64,000 nucleotides of DNA from CAXNKH01 sp049296795 (GTDB taxonomy: Bacteria > Pseudomonadota > Gammaproteobacteria > Burkholderiales > Burkholderiaceae_C). This document shows positions 42,015 through 50,688 of the stretch, piece after piece. The notes under the pieces are model-generated. The model was not told the DNA's origin and did no database searches. It saw nothing but the letters and a program-made list of their open reading frames with translations. Position 1 is the first letter of the stretch. Every line of letters starts with the position of its first letter. Made by a program: the position numbers and the translations under genes. Location: assembly GCA_049296795.1 (NCBI GenBank), contig JBAQTC010000013.1, positions 119,456 through 183,455 on the forward strand, given 5' to 3'.

Positions 42015-42893
42015 ATGTACGAAATAAGCGTGTTGTGCCCCCAACAGCAGGTGGAATTATTGAGTGAGGCGTTGGATGCTCTGGACGCCTTGAGCGTCAG
42101 CGTGGAAGATGCAGATGCCCAAACCGACGCCGAGCAAGCGCTGTTCGGCGAACCCGGAATGCCAGCGCCCCAAGAGGGTTGGCAACGCTCGCGGGTGCTT
42201 GCTTTGTTTGCTACGCAGGAACTGGCGCAGCAAGCGGCCACTTTGTTGGCTTTGCAGGATTTTTTCGCCGATTGTCAGTTGTTGGGTGTCGCTCCAGTAC
42301 CCGAACAAGATTGGGTACGGCTGACTCAATCCCAGTTCGCACCAGTGGAAATCACGTCTGATTTTTGGATTGTTCCGACCTGGCATGAACCACCCAAGCA
42401 GGCGAAGAAAATAATTCGGCTTGATCCGGGTTTGGCATTTGGCACGGGCACGCACCCCACTACGCGCATGTGTTTGCGCTGGATCGCGACCCATGCGATG
42501 CACGGCAGGGTGCTCGACTATGGCTGTGGTTCGGGGATTCTGGCGATTGGCGCAGCCAAATACGGCGCGAGCGACATCGATGCGGTGGATATTGATGCCG
42601 ATGCCGTGAGGTCTAGCCAATTGAACGCCCAAGCCAATGAGGTTCAGCTCAAAGTCGGCATGCCTGACCAGGTCACCGGGAGCTACCAGACCGTACTTGC
42701 CAATATATTGGCCACGCCACTCAAGGTGCTAGCGCCTTTGCTTTGTGCCCGGGTGGCGGATGGCGGTAGTTTGGTTTTGGCCGGAATATTGTCCCGACAG
42801 GCCGAGGAGTTGAAGGCTGCCTACGCCCCGCATTGTCTGTTGCGCGTAAGCGATGAAGAAGAGGGTTGGATCCTCATGACGGCTCAATTTTGA
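42015..42893 (+). CDS. prmA: Ribosomal protein L11 methyltransferase PrmA
   Basis: About 292 residues, close to the family length. An N-terminal substrate-recognition domain is followed by a SAM-dependent methyltransferase (LDPGLAFGTGTHPTTRMCL, VLDYGCGSGILAIGAAKYGA, NILATPL). PrmA trimethylates L11. The ATG at 42015 gives the usual MYEI-type start; a TTG at 42003 with GAGGCGG 8 nt upstream is an alternative. It sits directly after accC, a common betaproteobacterial order. Confidence 0.92.
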   Translation: MYEISVLCPQQQVELLSEALDALDALSVSVEDADAQTDAEQALFGEPGMPAPQEGWQRSRVLALFATQELAQQAATLLALQDFFADCQLLGVAPVPEQDWVRLTQSQFAPVEITSDFWIVPTWHEPPKQAKKIIRLDPGLAFGTGTHPTTRMCLRWIATHAMHGRVLDYGCGSGILAIGAAKYGASDIDAVDIDADAVRSSQLNAQANEVQLKVGMPDQVTGSYQTVLANILATPLKVLAPLLCARVADGGSLVLAGILSRQAEELKAAYAPHCLLRVSDEEEGWILMTAQF

Positions 42894-42920
42894 GCAGGAC
42901 GGGGAAAACTTGTTTCAACC

Positions 42921-43856
42921 ATGAGCCAGATCACGCGCTGTCCTGCTTGTGAAACCATGTTCCGGGTTGTACCCGACCAATTACGGGTGTCCGAGGGTTG
43001 GGTCAGGTGCGGACAATGCCATGAGATTTTTGATGCCCTGGCCCAGTTGCAAACTCAGCCGCCTGAACTCGAATTAGAAATAATGCCAGTGACTGAGATG
43101 GCGGCAAAGTCAGAAGCAGAAGAAAAATCAGCGTATTGGTCAGCCCCCGACCCCAACCTCGAGCAGCAGTCACAGCCGCAGCCTCAGAAAAATGAGGTTC
43201 TCGCTCAACCCGTCGTCGTCGATGCGCCAGCACCAGAAGAGTTGCTGCAGACCGACCCACCATTGCAGCCGCATGAACTGACAGAAAAGCTAGAACCGGT
43301 TTTGACGCAGGAACTCAGCAGCAGCCCAGCTGATTTGCGAGAACCTTCCTTCTTGCGGGAATCTACAGCGCCCAAGCCACGACCGCTGAACCGATTTTTG
43401 CTGGGTCTGACGGTTCTGGCATTGGTGCTGACGTTTTTGCTGCAGTTTGTTCGACATGAGCGCAGCCGCATTGTTGCCTTTGAGCCAGCGGCAAAACCGT
43501 TGCTGGTGGAGGTCTGTCGCTTGCTGGCTTGCAACCTCATGCCTTTGCAGCAGATCGATGCGATGGTGCTTGAGAGCTCATCTTTTACGAAAATCGATAA
43601 CGAGTCTTACCGATTGCAATTCATGCTTAAGAACACGGCGCTAACCGTGTTGGCCACACCATCCATTGAGTTGACCCTGACCGATGAGCAAGACAAGCCC
43701 TTGGTGCGTCGAGTTTTTACACCCGCTGAATCGGGTTTGGCATCACTGGAAATACCAGCGAGATCAGAAACGATGGGGAGTTTGAACCTCATTGTCAAAG
43801 CACTTGAGACACCTGAACGGATTTCTGGCTACCGTGTACTGGCTTTTTACCCCTGA
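42921..43856 (+). CDS. Zinc-ribbon and DUF3426 membrane protein
   Basis: A 311-residue protein. An MJ0042-type zinc ribbon at 7-41 (CPACETMFRV with RCGQCHEIFDA) is followed by an acidic Gln/Pro-rich stretch (50-145), one transmembrane helix (about 159-177) and a DUF3426 domain to the end. The family often follows prmA in betaproteobacteria. Function is unknown. No Shine-Dalgarno is obvious before the ATG. Confidence 0.82.
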   Translation: MSQITRCPACETMFRVVPDQLRVSEGWVRCGQCHEIFDALAQLQTQPPELELEIMPVTEMAAKSEAEEKSAYWSAPDPNLEQQSQPQPQKNEVLAQPVVVDAPAPEELLQTDPPLQPHELTEKLEPVLTQELSSSPADLREPSFLRESTAPKPRPLNRFLLGLTVLALVLTFLLQFVRHERSRIVAFEPAAKPLLVEVCRLLACNLMPLQQIDAMVLESSSFTKIDNESYRLQFMLKNTALTVLATPSIELTLTDEQDKPLVRRVFTPAESGLASLEIPARSETMGSLNLIVKALETPERISGYRVLAFYP

Positions 43857-43874
43857 ACTTTAGCACCACCACTT

Positions 43875-44777
43875 ATGGCAACACTTATTTGCGGATCTCT
43901 GGCTTTTGACACCATCATGAACTTTGAGGGCCGGTTTGCAGAGCAAATCCTGCCCGATCAGCTCCATATTTTGAATGTCTCTTTTTTGGTTCCTTCCTTA
44001 CGGCGCGATTTCGGAGGTTGTGCTGGCAATATCGCTTACAGCTTGCAGCAGTTGGGTGGTACGCCCTTGCCGATGGCGACCTTAGGCAACGATGGTGCCA
44101 GCTATATGCAAAGACTCCAGGAATTGGGAATTGCAACGGAGTTCGTGAGGCAACTAGAAGACACTTACACGGCGCAGGCCATGATCATGACTGACCGCGA
44201 CAATAATCAGATTACGGCCTTTCATCCCGGGGCCATGATGCAGGCCCACCTGGGCACTATCGCAGCGCGAGATGACATTCGACTGGGAATTATTTCCCCC
44301 GATGGGCGCGATGCCATGTTGCAACACGCACAGCAGTTTGACGCTGCCGGCATCCCCTTTGTGTTTGATCCCGGACAAGGGCTACCCATGTTCGATGGCA
44401 AAGAGCTGGCACAGTTTGTGAGTCAAGCCGATTGGATCACGGTCAACGACTACGAAGGGAAAATGCTCAGCGACAGAACGGGCTGGGATATGGCGGACAT
44501 TTCAAAGCGAGTTCGTGGGCTGGTGGTGACTCTGGGCGCTGGAGGCAGTGAAGTTTGGATTGACGGGAGCAAGACCTTGGTGCCAGTGCACGTTGCGGCC
44601 GAGGTGGTAGATCCCACCGGCTGCGGTGATGCGTACCGTGGTGGATTGTTGTATGGACTGGAGCAGGGCTGGTCTTTGCTGCGTTGCGCTGAATTGGGAA
44701 ATCGTTTGGGCGCACTTAAAATTGCCCAGCGCGGCCCACAAAATTACCAAGTTGATCGATCGGTTTTAGGGCTTTAA
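43875..44777 (+). CDS. PfkB-family carbohydrate/nucleoside kinase
   Basis: A 300-residue ribokinase-fold enzyme. It has GGCAGNIAYSLQQLGG near 49-64 and the signature DPTGCGDAYRGGLLYG near 252-267, whose Asp is the catalytic base. It resembles the adenosine kinase-like PfkB proteins of Burkholderiales, but the substrate cannot be decided from sequence. It starts 18 nt after the DUF3426 gene. The only clear terminator beyond it faces the opposite strand. Confidence 0.85.
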   Translation: MATLICGSLAFDTIMNFEGRFAEQILPDQLHILNVSFLVPSLRRDFGGCAGNIAYSLQQLGGTPLPMATLGNDGASYMQRLQELGIATEFVRQLEDTYTAQAMIMTDRDNNQITAFHPGAMMQAHLGTIAARDDIRLGIISPDGRDAMLQHAQQFDAAGIPFVFDPGQGLPMFDGKELAQFVSQADWITVNDYEGKMLSDRTGWDMADISKRVRGLVVTLGAGGSEVWIDGSKTLVPVHVAAEVVDPTGCGDAYRGGLLYGLEQGWSLLRCAELGNRLGALKIAQRGPQNYQVDRSVLGL

Positions 44778-44783
44778 AGGCGC

Positions 44784-44818
44784 CATAAAAAAGCCCGGCA
44801 CCTTGTGAGGTACCGGGC
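44784..44818 (-). terminator. Rho-independent terminator of the histone H1-like gene
   Basis: Read on the minus strand, a stem of GCCCGG plus ACCT pairs with one mismatch around a 4-nt loop (44793-44818), followed by a run of Ts (the A6 at 44787-44792). It ends the minus-strand gene 20 nt upstream. It also faces the PfkB gene but lacks a T-run on that strand. Confidence 0.85.
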
Positions 44819-44838
44819 CTGTAGCCAAAACTGCGTTG

Positions 44839-45309
44839 TTAAGGCTTGCTTGCCGTTGGAAAAGGCCAAGCAGCCTGAGGGTTCAGCTTGGTCTGGGCCG
44901 CTGGTGCGGCTGGGGCAGCGGGTGCATTCGCGGCTTTTTTGGCAGCCGGCTTTTTCGCAGCTTTTTTGGCAGCTGGTTTTTTGGCGGCTGCTTTTTTTGC
45001 CGGCGCTTTCTTCGCGGCGGCTTTCTTGGCGGGTGCTTTCTTAGCAGCAGCTTTTTTAGCCGGGGCTTTCTTCGCTACGACTTTTTTCGCAGCAGCTTTT
45101 TTAGCCGGGGCTTTCTTCGCTACGACTTTTTTCGCTGGTGCTTTTTTCGCAGCAGCTTTTTTAGCCGGCGCTTTCTTTGCTACGACTTTTTTCGCTGGTG
45201 CTTTTTTCGCAGGGGCTTTTTTAGCCGGCGCTTTCTTTGCTACGACTTTTTTCGCTGGTGCTTTTTTCGCAGGGGCCTTTTTTGCGGCCGGTTTTTTTGC
45301 AGTTGCCAT
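44839..45309 (-). CDS. Histone H1-like lysine/alanine-rich DNA-binding protein
   Basis: 156 residues consisting almost wholly of AAKKAPAKK-type repeats, with a short non-repetitive tail (TKLNPQAAWPFPTASKP). Such proteins (AlgP/HctA-like, common in Burkholderiales) are disordered, bind DNA through PAKKA units and are thought to compact or regulate chromatin. The gene has a strong AAGGAGA site 6 nt before its ATG, suggesting high expression, and its own terminator. Repeat number probably varies between strains because the DNA itself is tandemly repeated. Confidence 0.9.
   Translation of the reverse strand: MATAKKPAAKKAPAKKAPAKKVVAKKAPAKKAPAKKAPAKKVVAKKAPAKKAAAKKAPAKKVVAKKAPAKKAAAKKVVAKKAPAKKAAAKKAPAKKAAAKKAPAKKAAAKKPAAKKAAKKPAAKKAANAPAAPAAPAAQTKLNPQAAWPFPTASKP
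45121..45280 (-). repeat. 60-bp tandem repeats inside the histone H1-like gene
   Basis: Units at 45121-45180 and 45181-45240 differ at only two positions, and a third (45241-45280) matches for about 37 nt. Each unit encodes 20 residues. A diverged unit lies at 45061-45120. Such near-identity implies recent duplication or slippage. Confidence 0.85.
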
Positions 45310-45370
45310 TTATTTCTCCTTGATCAATTAACAAAGAGCACTTTGTGCAAGTTGGTGAGCACAAAGCGAT

Positions 45371-45402
45371 TCATGGTGTTGGGTCTATGCCCAGCACCAT
45401 GA
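45371..45402. other. 13-bp hairpin between nrdB and the histone H1-like gene
   Basis: TCATGGTG pairs with CACCATGA and the stem continues with TTGGG/CCCAG (one G-T), around TCTATG. No T-run follows on either strand. It lies 78 nt beyond the nrdB stop and 61 nt before the H1-like start, so it may protect the nrdB 3' end or lie in the H1-like leader. Confidence 0.55.
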
Positions 45403-45479
45403 ACTCGGGGACACAAAATATCGCCGCCCTCTGTGGGGTGATCAAGTTTTTGTGTAAATCTTGAATTCATGTGTAAATT

Positions 45480-46655
45480 TCAATCCCAGGACAAAGCGCC
45501 ACCCGATTGATACTCGATCACGCGGGTTTCGAAGAAATTGCGTTCTTTCTTCAAGTCGATCATCTCGCTCATCCAAGGGAATGGATTCTCTTCATTGGGG
45601 AACATGGCTTCCAGACCAATTTGCGTGGCACGACGGTTGGCGATGTAACGCAAATAGCCTTTGAACATGGATGCATTCATGCCCAGGACACCTCGTGGCA
45701 TGGTGTCTTCGGCGTATTGGTATTCGAGATCAACGGCTTTGTGGAACAGGTCATTGATTTCAGCTTTGAAAGTGGACGTCCAGAGCTGTGGATTCTCGAG
45801 TTTGATTTGATTAATCAGGTCGATGCCAAAGTTGCAATGCATAGATTCATCGCGCAGGATGTACTGATATTGCTCGGCTGCCCCCGTCATTTTGTTTTGC
45901 CGCCCGAGAGCCAGAATTTGGGTGAAGCCGACGTAGAAAAACAGGCCTTCCATCAGACAAGCAAAAACAATTAATGATTTCAGCAATGTCTGGTCGTTCT
46001 CTATGGTGCCAGTGCGAAAGCCCGGATCCATGATTGCTTCAATGAAAGGGATCAGGAACATATCTTTGTCCCGGATAGATTTCACTTCGTTGTAAGCATT
46101 GAAAATTTCGCTTTCATCCAGGCCCAGTGATTCAACGATGTATTGGTAAGCGTGGGTGTGAATTGCTTCTTCAAAAGCCTGGCGCAGTAAAAACTGACGG
46201 CACTCCGGCGCTGTGATGTGGCGATAGGTTCCCAACACAATGTTGTTGGCAGCTAATGAATCAGCCGTGACAAAAAAGCCCAAGTTGCGTTTGACAATGC
46301 GACGTTCGTCTTCGGTCAAGCCATTGGGGTCTTTCCACAAAGCTATATCACGCGTCATGTTGACCTCTTGTGGCATCCAGTGATTGGCGCAACTGGAGAG
46401 GTATTTTTCCCAGGCCCACTTGTACTTGAAGGGAACCAATTGGTTCACATCGGTCTGGCCATTGATGATTCGTTTGTCTGCTGCATTCACACGGCGTGGG
46501 GTGCTGACAGGCGTTTGCGCGGAAGCTGCAGCGCGAAAGCCGTCATTGAGTGTTTGCGCTTGCGGCAAACGCGGAGAAAGCTCAGCCTGTCGGCTGTCCG
46601 ATGCGCCGTAAGGTGCTTGCGATGGGGGCTTGATTTCTTCGTCCCAGGTCAACAT
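45480..46655 (-). CDS. nrdB: Class Ia ribonucleotide reductase beta subunit NrdB
   Basis: A 391-residue diiron-tyrosyl radical subunit. Iron-ligand and radical-site segments are visible (RQAFEEAIHTHAYQYIVE, DESMHCNFGIDLI). The C-terminus YQSGGALSWD is the peptide that docks on NrdA. The ATG at 46655 is preferred over a TTG at 46667. The N-terminal 45 residues are Pro/Ala/Gln-rich and not conserved. It lies 120 nt downstream of nrdA and is probably co-transcribed. Confidence 0.95.
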   Translation of the reverse strand: MLTWDEEIKPPSQAPYGASDSRQAELSPRLPQAQTLNDGFRAAASAQTPVSTPRRVNAADKRIINGQTDVNQLVPFKYKWAWEKYLSSCANHWMPQEVNMTRDIALWKDPNGLTEDERRIVKRNLGFFVTADSLAANNIVLGTYRHITAPECRQFLLRQAFEEAIHTHAYQYIVESLGLDESEIFNAYNEVKSIRDKDMFLIPFIEAIMDPGFRTGTIENDQTLLKSLIVFACLMEGLFFYVGFTQILALGRQNKMTGAAEQYQYILRDESMHCNFGIDLINQIKLENPQLWTSTFKAEINDLFHKAVDLEYQYAEDTMPRGVLGMNASMFKGYLRYIANRRATQIGLEAMFPNEENPFPWMSEMIDLKKERNFFETRVIEYQSGGALSWD

Positions 46656-46775
46656 AGATGGTTCCAATCAGCGGATTATGTGAGCAGTGAAATGAAATGC
46701 AAAGACTTGATTCATTTCACTGCTGTTGAGTGTTGTTCAATTACATCGAATTGCAAGTGAAGCATGGTGTGAGGC

Positions 46776-49688
46776 TTACTGACAAGCCTCGCAACCGGGG
46801 TCATCGATAGCGCAAAATTTAATGTCGGTGGCAGCATTGCTAGCCATTTGCATTTGAGCCGCTGCAGCAGCTGCTTCGAGTGCGCTGCTGTTCGATGTTG
46901 GCGCGTCGTTGCCTGCTGGAACAGCGTTCATGCGACCTGCAGCCACCGTAGATTTTTCAACATGGGTTGCTGACATGGTGCGCAGGTAGTAAGTTGTCTT
47001 CAAGCCACGCAACCAGGCGAGTTTGTAAGTCTCATCGAGTTTTTTCCCTGAGGCGCCGGCCATGTAAATGTTGAGTGACTGAGCTTGGTCAATCCATTTC
47101 TGGCGGCGTGCTGCAGCTTCAACCAACCAGCTGGTTTCTACTTCGAAAGCGGTGGCATAAAGTGACTTGATTTCTTGCGGTACCCGATCAATCGGTTTGA
47201 GCGAGCCATCAAAGTGTTTCAGGTCCATCACCATCACGTCATCCCACAAGCCCAGGCGCTTGAGGTCGCGCACCAAGTAGCCGTTGATCACGGTGAACTC
47301 ACCCGATAGATTGGATTTAACCGAAAGATTACCAAAGCAAGGCTCGATCGATGCATCAACTCCAATGATGTTGGAGATGGTCGCTGTCGGTGCAATGGCA
47401 ACGCAATTGGAATTACGCATGCCGTCCTGGGCAATCTTGTTTCGAAGTGCATCCCAGTCCATGCTGGAGTTGCGGTCAACTTCAACATAGCCACCGCGAG
47501 CCTCGGCCAACATATTCAGGGTGTCGAGCGGCAAAATGCCTTGGTCCCAGAGTGAGCCTTTGTAGCTGGAGTACTGGCCACGTTCGCGTGCGAGCTCGGT
47601 TGAGGACCAATAAGCGTAATAGCAAATGGCCTCCATCGACTTGTCAGCGAAAGCCACGGCTGCTTCGCTGGCATAAGGAATACGCAGTTCATACAGGCTG
47701 TCTTGGAACGCCATGACGCCCAGGCCAACCGGGCGGTGCCGCATGTTGGAGTCACGTGCTTTTTTGACCGCGTAGTAATTGATGTCAATCACGTTGTCGA
47801 GCATGCGCATGGCAATTGAAATGGTTTTTTGCAGCTTGGCGTGATCAAGTTGACCATCTTTGAGGTGCTGCAACAGGTTGACCGATCCCAGGTTGCAAAC
47901 AGCGGTTTCGGTGTCGCTGGTATTGAGCGTGATCTCGGTACACAGATTGCTGGAGTGAACCACGCCAGCGTGCTGTTGCGGTGAACGAACGTTGCAGGCA
48001 TCCTTGAAAGTGATCCAGGGATGGCCGGTTTCGAACAGCATGGTGAGCATCTTGCGCCACATGTCAGTGGCCTGTAGCGTGCGTGTTGGCGTAATTTCAC
48101 CGCGTGCAGCTTTCTCTTCGTAGGCTACATACGCTTTTTCGAAATCGGCGCCAAACTTGTCGTGCAGATCAGGTACGTTGGATGGAGAGAACAAAGTCCA
48201 CTGACCCTTTTCCATGACGCGACGCATGAACAAGTCTGGAATCCAGTTGGCGGTGTTCATGTCGTGAGTGCGGCGCCTGTCATCACCGGTGTTCTTGCGC
48301 AGTTCCAGAAACTCCTCGACGTCCAGATGCCAGGTTTCTAGGTAAGTACAGACCGCACCCTTGCGCTTGCCGCCTTGGTTCACGGCAACAGCGGTGTCGT
48401 TGACCACTTTGAGAAAAGGAACAACGCCTTGGGATTCGCCATTGGTACCCTTGATGTGCGAGCCCAATGCGCGCACTCGAGTCCAGTCATTGCCCAGTCC
48501 ACCCGCAAATTTAGAGAGCAAGGCATTTTCCTTGATCGACTCGTAAATACCGTCGAGGTCATCGGGCACGGTGGTCAAGTAGCAGGAGGACAGTTGCGAG
48601 CGCAAGGTACCGCTGTTGAACAGAGTCGGCGTACTCGACATGAAGTCGAAAGACGAAAGAATCTCGTAGAACTCGATGGCACGGGCTTCACGATCGATTT
48701 CATTGAGCGACAAGCCCATGGCCACGCGCATGAAAAATGCTTGTGGCAACTCGATGCGCGACTTGCGGACGTGCAAGAAGTAGCGGTCATACAGGGTTTG
48801 CAAGCCCAGGTAGTCGAACTTCAGATCACGCTCGGCTTTGAGTGCCGATCCGAGTTTTTTCAGGTCGAACTGCAGCAGGCGTTCATCGAGCAGATCGGAG
48901 TCGACCCCTTTCTTGATAAATTGAGGAAAGTAGTCGACATAGGCCTGCTGCATATCAGCTTGGGCCACGTCACGGCCGAGAACTTCCTTGGCAATGGTGT
49001 GAAACAGCAAGCGCGCTGTGGCATAGGTGTAATCAGGATCTTTTTCGATCAAGGTGCGAGCCGCCAGAACGGAGGCTTTATAAACCTCGTCCATCGGAAC
49101 GCCGTCGTACAGGTTGCGCATGGTCTCGGCCAAGACCGGCTCGCTTTTGATGTCAGGACCGAGGTTGGCACAAGCCGTTTCAATCAGGCTGCGCAGACGA
49201 TCCAGATCGAGCACCACTTTTTTGCCGCCATCAAGGGCGTGAAGCTGTGGGGTTTTCGGTGTTTCTTGGGTGGTCTTTTGAGCGCGCTCTTGTGTCCGTT
49301 TCTCGCGGTAGAGAACGTAGGCACGAGCGATCTCGTGGTGTCCGCCGCGCATCAGGCCGAGCTCGACATGGTCTTGCACGTCTTCGATATGGAATGTTCC
49401 ACCAGCCGGACGGGAACGAACCAAGGCGCGGATCACCGCTTGGGTCAAGCCTTCAACCGTTTCACGCACGCTGGCTGAAGCGGCACCTTGCGTGCCATGA
49501 ACAGCCAAAAAGGCCTTCATCATGGCGACCGCAACCTTGTTGGGTTCAAACGGAACCACAGCGCCATTGCGCCGGATGATCTGATAGTGGGCCAGCGGGT
49601 TATTGATCGATTTGCTGCTTGCGTCGACGCCTGTTGGTTCGAATTGAACTGGCGCAGTCGTGATGGCTGAGATCAAGGATGTTTGCAT
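46776..49688 (-). CDS. nrdA: Class Ia ribonucleotide reductase alpha subunit NrdA
   Basis: A 970-residue catalytic subunit that reduces ribonucleoside diphosphates. An N-terminal ATP-cone (about 35-125, RRNGAVVPFEPNKVAVAMMKAF) gives allosteric control. Catalytic-core motifs include LSSCYLTTVPDDLDGIY, NLCTEITLNTS and the tyrosine pathway. The redox-shuttle pair CEAC closes the C-terminus. The ATG at 49688 has GAGGA upstream; the longer frame to 49805 would run through the NrdR boxes and promoter. Confidence 0.95.
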   Translation of the reverse strand: MQTSLISAITTAPVQFEPTGVDASSKSINNPLAHYQIIRRNGAVVPFEPNKVAVAMMKAFLAVHGTQGAASASVRETVEGLTQAVIRALVRSRPAGGTFHIEDVQDHVELGLMRGGHHEIARAYVLYREKRTQERAQKTTQETPKTPQLHALDGGKKVVLDLDRLRSLIETACANLGPDIKSEPVLAETMRNLYDGVPMDEVYKASVLAARTLIEKDPDYTYATARLLFHTIAKEVLGRDVAQADMQQAYVDYFPQFIKKGVDSDLLDERLLQFDLKKLGSALKAERDLKFDYLGLQTLYDRYFLHVRKSRIELPQAFFMRVAMGLSLNEIDREARAIEFYEILSSFDFMSSTPTLFNSGTLRSQLSSCYLTTVPDDLDGIYESIKENALLSKFAGGLGNDWTRVRALGSHIKGTNGESQGVVPFLKVVNDTAVAVNQGGKRKGAVCTYLETWHLDVEEFLELRKNTGDDRRRTHDMNTANWIPDLFMRRVMEKGQWTLFSPSNVPDLHDKFGADFEKAYVAYEEKAARGEITPTRTLQATDMWRKMLTMLFETGHPWITFKDACNVRSPQQHAGVVHSSNLCTEITLNTSDTETAVCNLGSVNLLQHLKDGQLDHAKLQKTISIAMRMLDNVIDINYYAVKKARDSNMRHRPVGLGVMAFQDSLYELRIPYASEAAVAFADKSMEAICYYAYWSSTELARERGQYSSYKGSLWDQGILPLDTLNMLAEARGGYVEVDRNSSMDWDALRNKIAQDGMRNSNCVAIAPTATISNIIGVDASIEPCFGNLSVKSNLSGEFTVINGYLVRDLKRLGLWDDVMVMDLKHFDGSLKPIDRVPQEIKSLYATAFEVETSWLVEAAARRQKWIDQAQSLNIYMAGASGKKLDETYKLAWLRGLKTTYYLRTMSATHVEKSTVAAGRMNAVPAGNDAPTSNSSALEAAAAAAQMQMASNAATDIKFCAIDDPGCEACQ

Positions 49689-49774
49689 TGTGTCCTCGTT
49701 ATATTTTTTGGGAAAATTCAGACTCGAAACTGTTTTTTGGCTCGGTTTTGAGTCACGGATTAAATGGGCTTGAC

Positions 49775-49822
49775 ACACTATATATGGTGTTTTGTGTCGT
49801 AGCAAGCCACTACCGGTAGTGT
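49775..49822 (-). promoter_or_regulatory. Tandem NrdR boxes upstream of nrdAB
   Basis: ACACTATATATGGTGT (49775-49790) matches the NrdR consensus at 15 of 16 positions. CCACTACCGGTAGTGT (49807-49822) is a second palindromic box with conserved outer half-sites. The centres are 32 bp apart, three helical turns, which is the usual arrangement for cooperative binding of the ATP/dATP-sensing repressor NrdR. Confidence 0.9.
49777..49805 (-). promoter_or_regulatory. nrdA promoter overlapping NrdR box 1
   Basis: On the minus strand TTGCTA (49805-49800), a 17-nt spacer and TATAGT (49782-49777). The -10 lies inside the first NrdR box and the -35 just outside the second, so NrdR binding would block RNA polymerase. 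The leader to the nrdA ATG would be about 80 nt. Confidence 0.8.
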
Positions 49823-50076
49823 ATCGCGTCAGAATTGGCGGGGTTGGCCTGGGGTCTTGTGTAAAGCCCTGTCAGTGCCCGAACCTGGCCTGCAGTGATC
49901 GTGGTGAAAATGCCTTCGCTAGCCCCAATAAATCAGGGGATTGAGCTTGAAACCTTGATTTCATCAGGCTTGCCGTGGCTTTTTATCGGAACAGCCGCAT
50001 CTGCTCTGGAATTTTTAAAATGCCCGGATGCTCAGACACGGGACGTAGCTCCCATCGGGTTGGGTAAAAAAATAAA
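49823..50076. other. 254-bp intergenic stretch between nrdA control region and ampD
   Basis: No gene is supported. A plus-strand frame from 49895 (or ATG at 49910) to 50080 encodes about 56-61 residues but has no ribosome site, lies between two minus-strand genes and overlaps the ampD stop. No T-rich terminator hairpin for ampD was recognised. Confidence 0.4.
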
Positions 50077-50688
50077 TTAAGCCTTTGGCTGGGATGCAAC
50101 AACCTCGGGAAAGTACTGAGTGGGCCAACCCAGTGTTTGACGCAGCAAAGGCCAGTCGAAACCGGCCCCAGGGTCATTTTTTCGTCCGACTGCGATATGT
50201 TCATGACCGGCTACATGGTCGATGGCGTAGCCCGAGGCAATGGCCGCGCACAGGCTGGCCAGGCTCTCGTATTGAGCTGCTTCAAAGTCGCCACCTTCGA
50301 TGCCTTCGAGCTCGATACCAATGGAGTCATCGTTACAGTTGTCTCGGCCCCGGTAGTGGGATGAACCGGCATGCCAGGCGCGGTCGTCGCAGCTGACAAA
50401 TTGCCACAGTTCACCGCGGCGCGAAATATAAAAATGCGCTGAGACTTTTAGTCCTTCTATGCCTTTGAAATAGGGGTGGCTGTTCCAATCGAGGGTGTTC
50501 ATGAACAGTTGTTGAACTTCGTCGCCACCATAGTGGCCCGGCGGCAGGCTGATGGAATGCAGCACGATCAAATCGACTTGCGCGGTTGGGGGGCGGGGGC
50601 CGAAATTGGGTGAAGCAAGACGCCTGGCAAAGCCGTACCAGCCGGCCTGCCAAAGCGGAAGGGTTTCGGAAATTTCAGTCTTTGTCAT
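50077..50688 (-). CDS. ampD: 1,6-anhydro-N-acetylmuramyl-L-alanine amidase AmpD
   Basis: About 203 residues, an Amidase_2 zinc enzyme that removes the stem peptide from anhydro-muropeptides in the cytoplasm during wall recycling. Zinc ligands are in LIVLHSISLPPGHYGG, RAWHAG and the late GHEHIAVGRKNDPGAGFDW, which also holds the catalytic Lys. The ATG at 50688 overlaps the pilR stop by 14 nt; an in-frame ATG at 50700 is possible. It supplies tripeptide for Mpl (38059). Confidence 0.92.
   Translation of the reverse strand: MTKTEISETLPLWQAGWYGFARRLASPNFGPRPPTAQVDLIVLHSISLPPGHYGGDEVQQLFMNTLDWNSHPYFKGIEGLKVSAHFYISRRGELWQFVSCDDRAWHAGSSHYRGRDNCNDDSIGIELEGIEGGDFEAAQYESLASLCAAIASGYAIDHVAGHEHIAVGRKNDPGAGFDWPLLRQTLGWPTQYFPEVVASQPKA

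Noticed and set aside
44888..45331. Long plus-strand open frames (Ala/Phe/Gly-rich) over the histone H1-like gene
   Set aside because: They are the antisense of the AAKKAPAKK repeats; the minus-strand gene has a strong ribosome site and its own terminator.
48375..49478. 367-codon plus-strand frame inside nrdA
   Set aside because: Antisense of a highly conserved ribonucleotide reductase; no recognisable protein family and no upstream signals.
49895..50080. Plus-strand 61-codon frame between nrdA and ampD
   Set aside because: GTG start without ribosome site, wrong orientation for both neighbours and overlap with the ampD stop; kept only as an open question.
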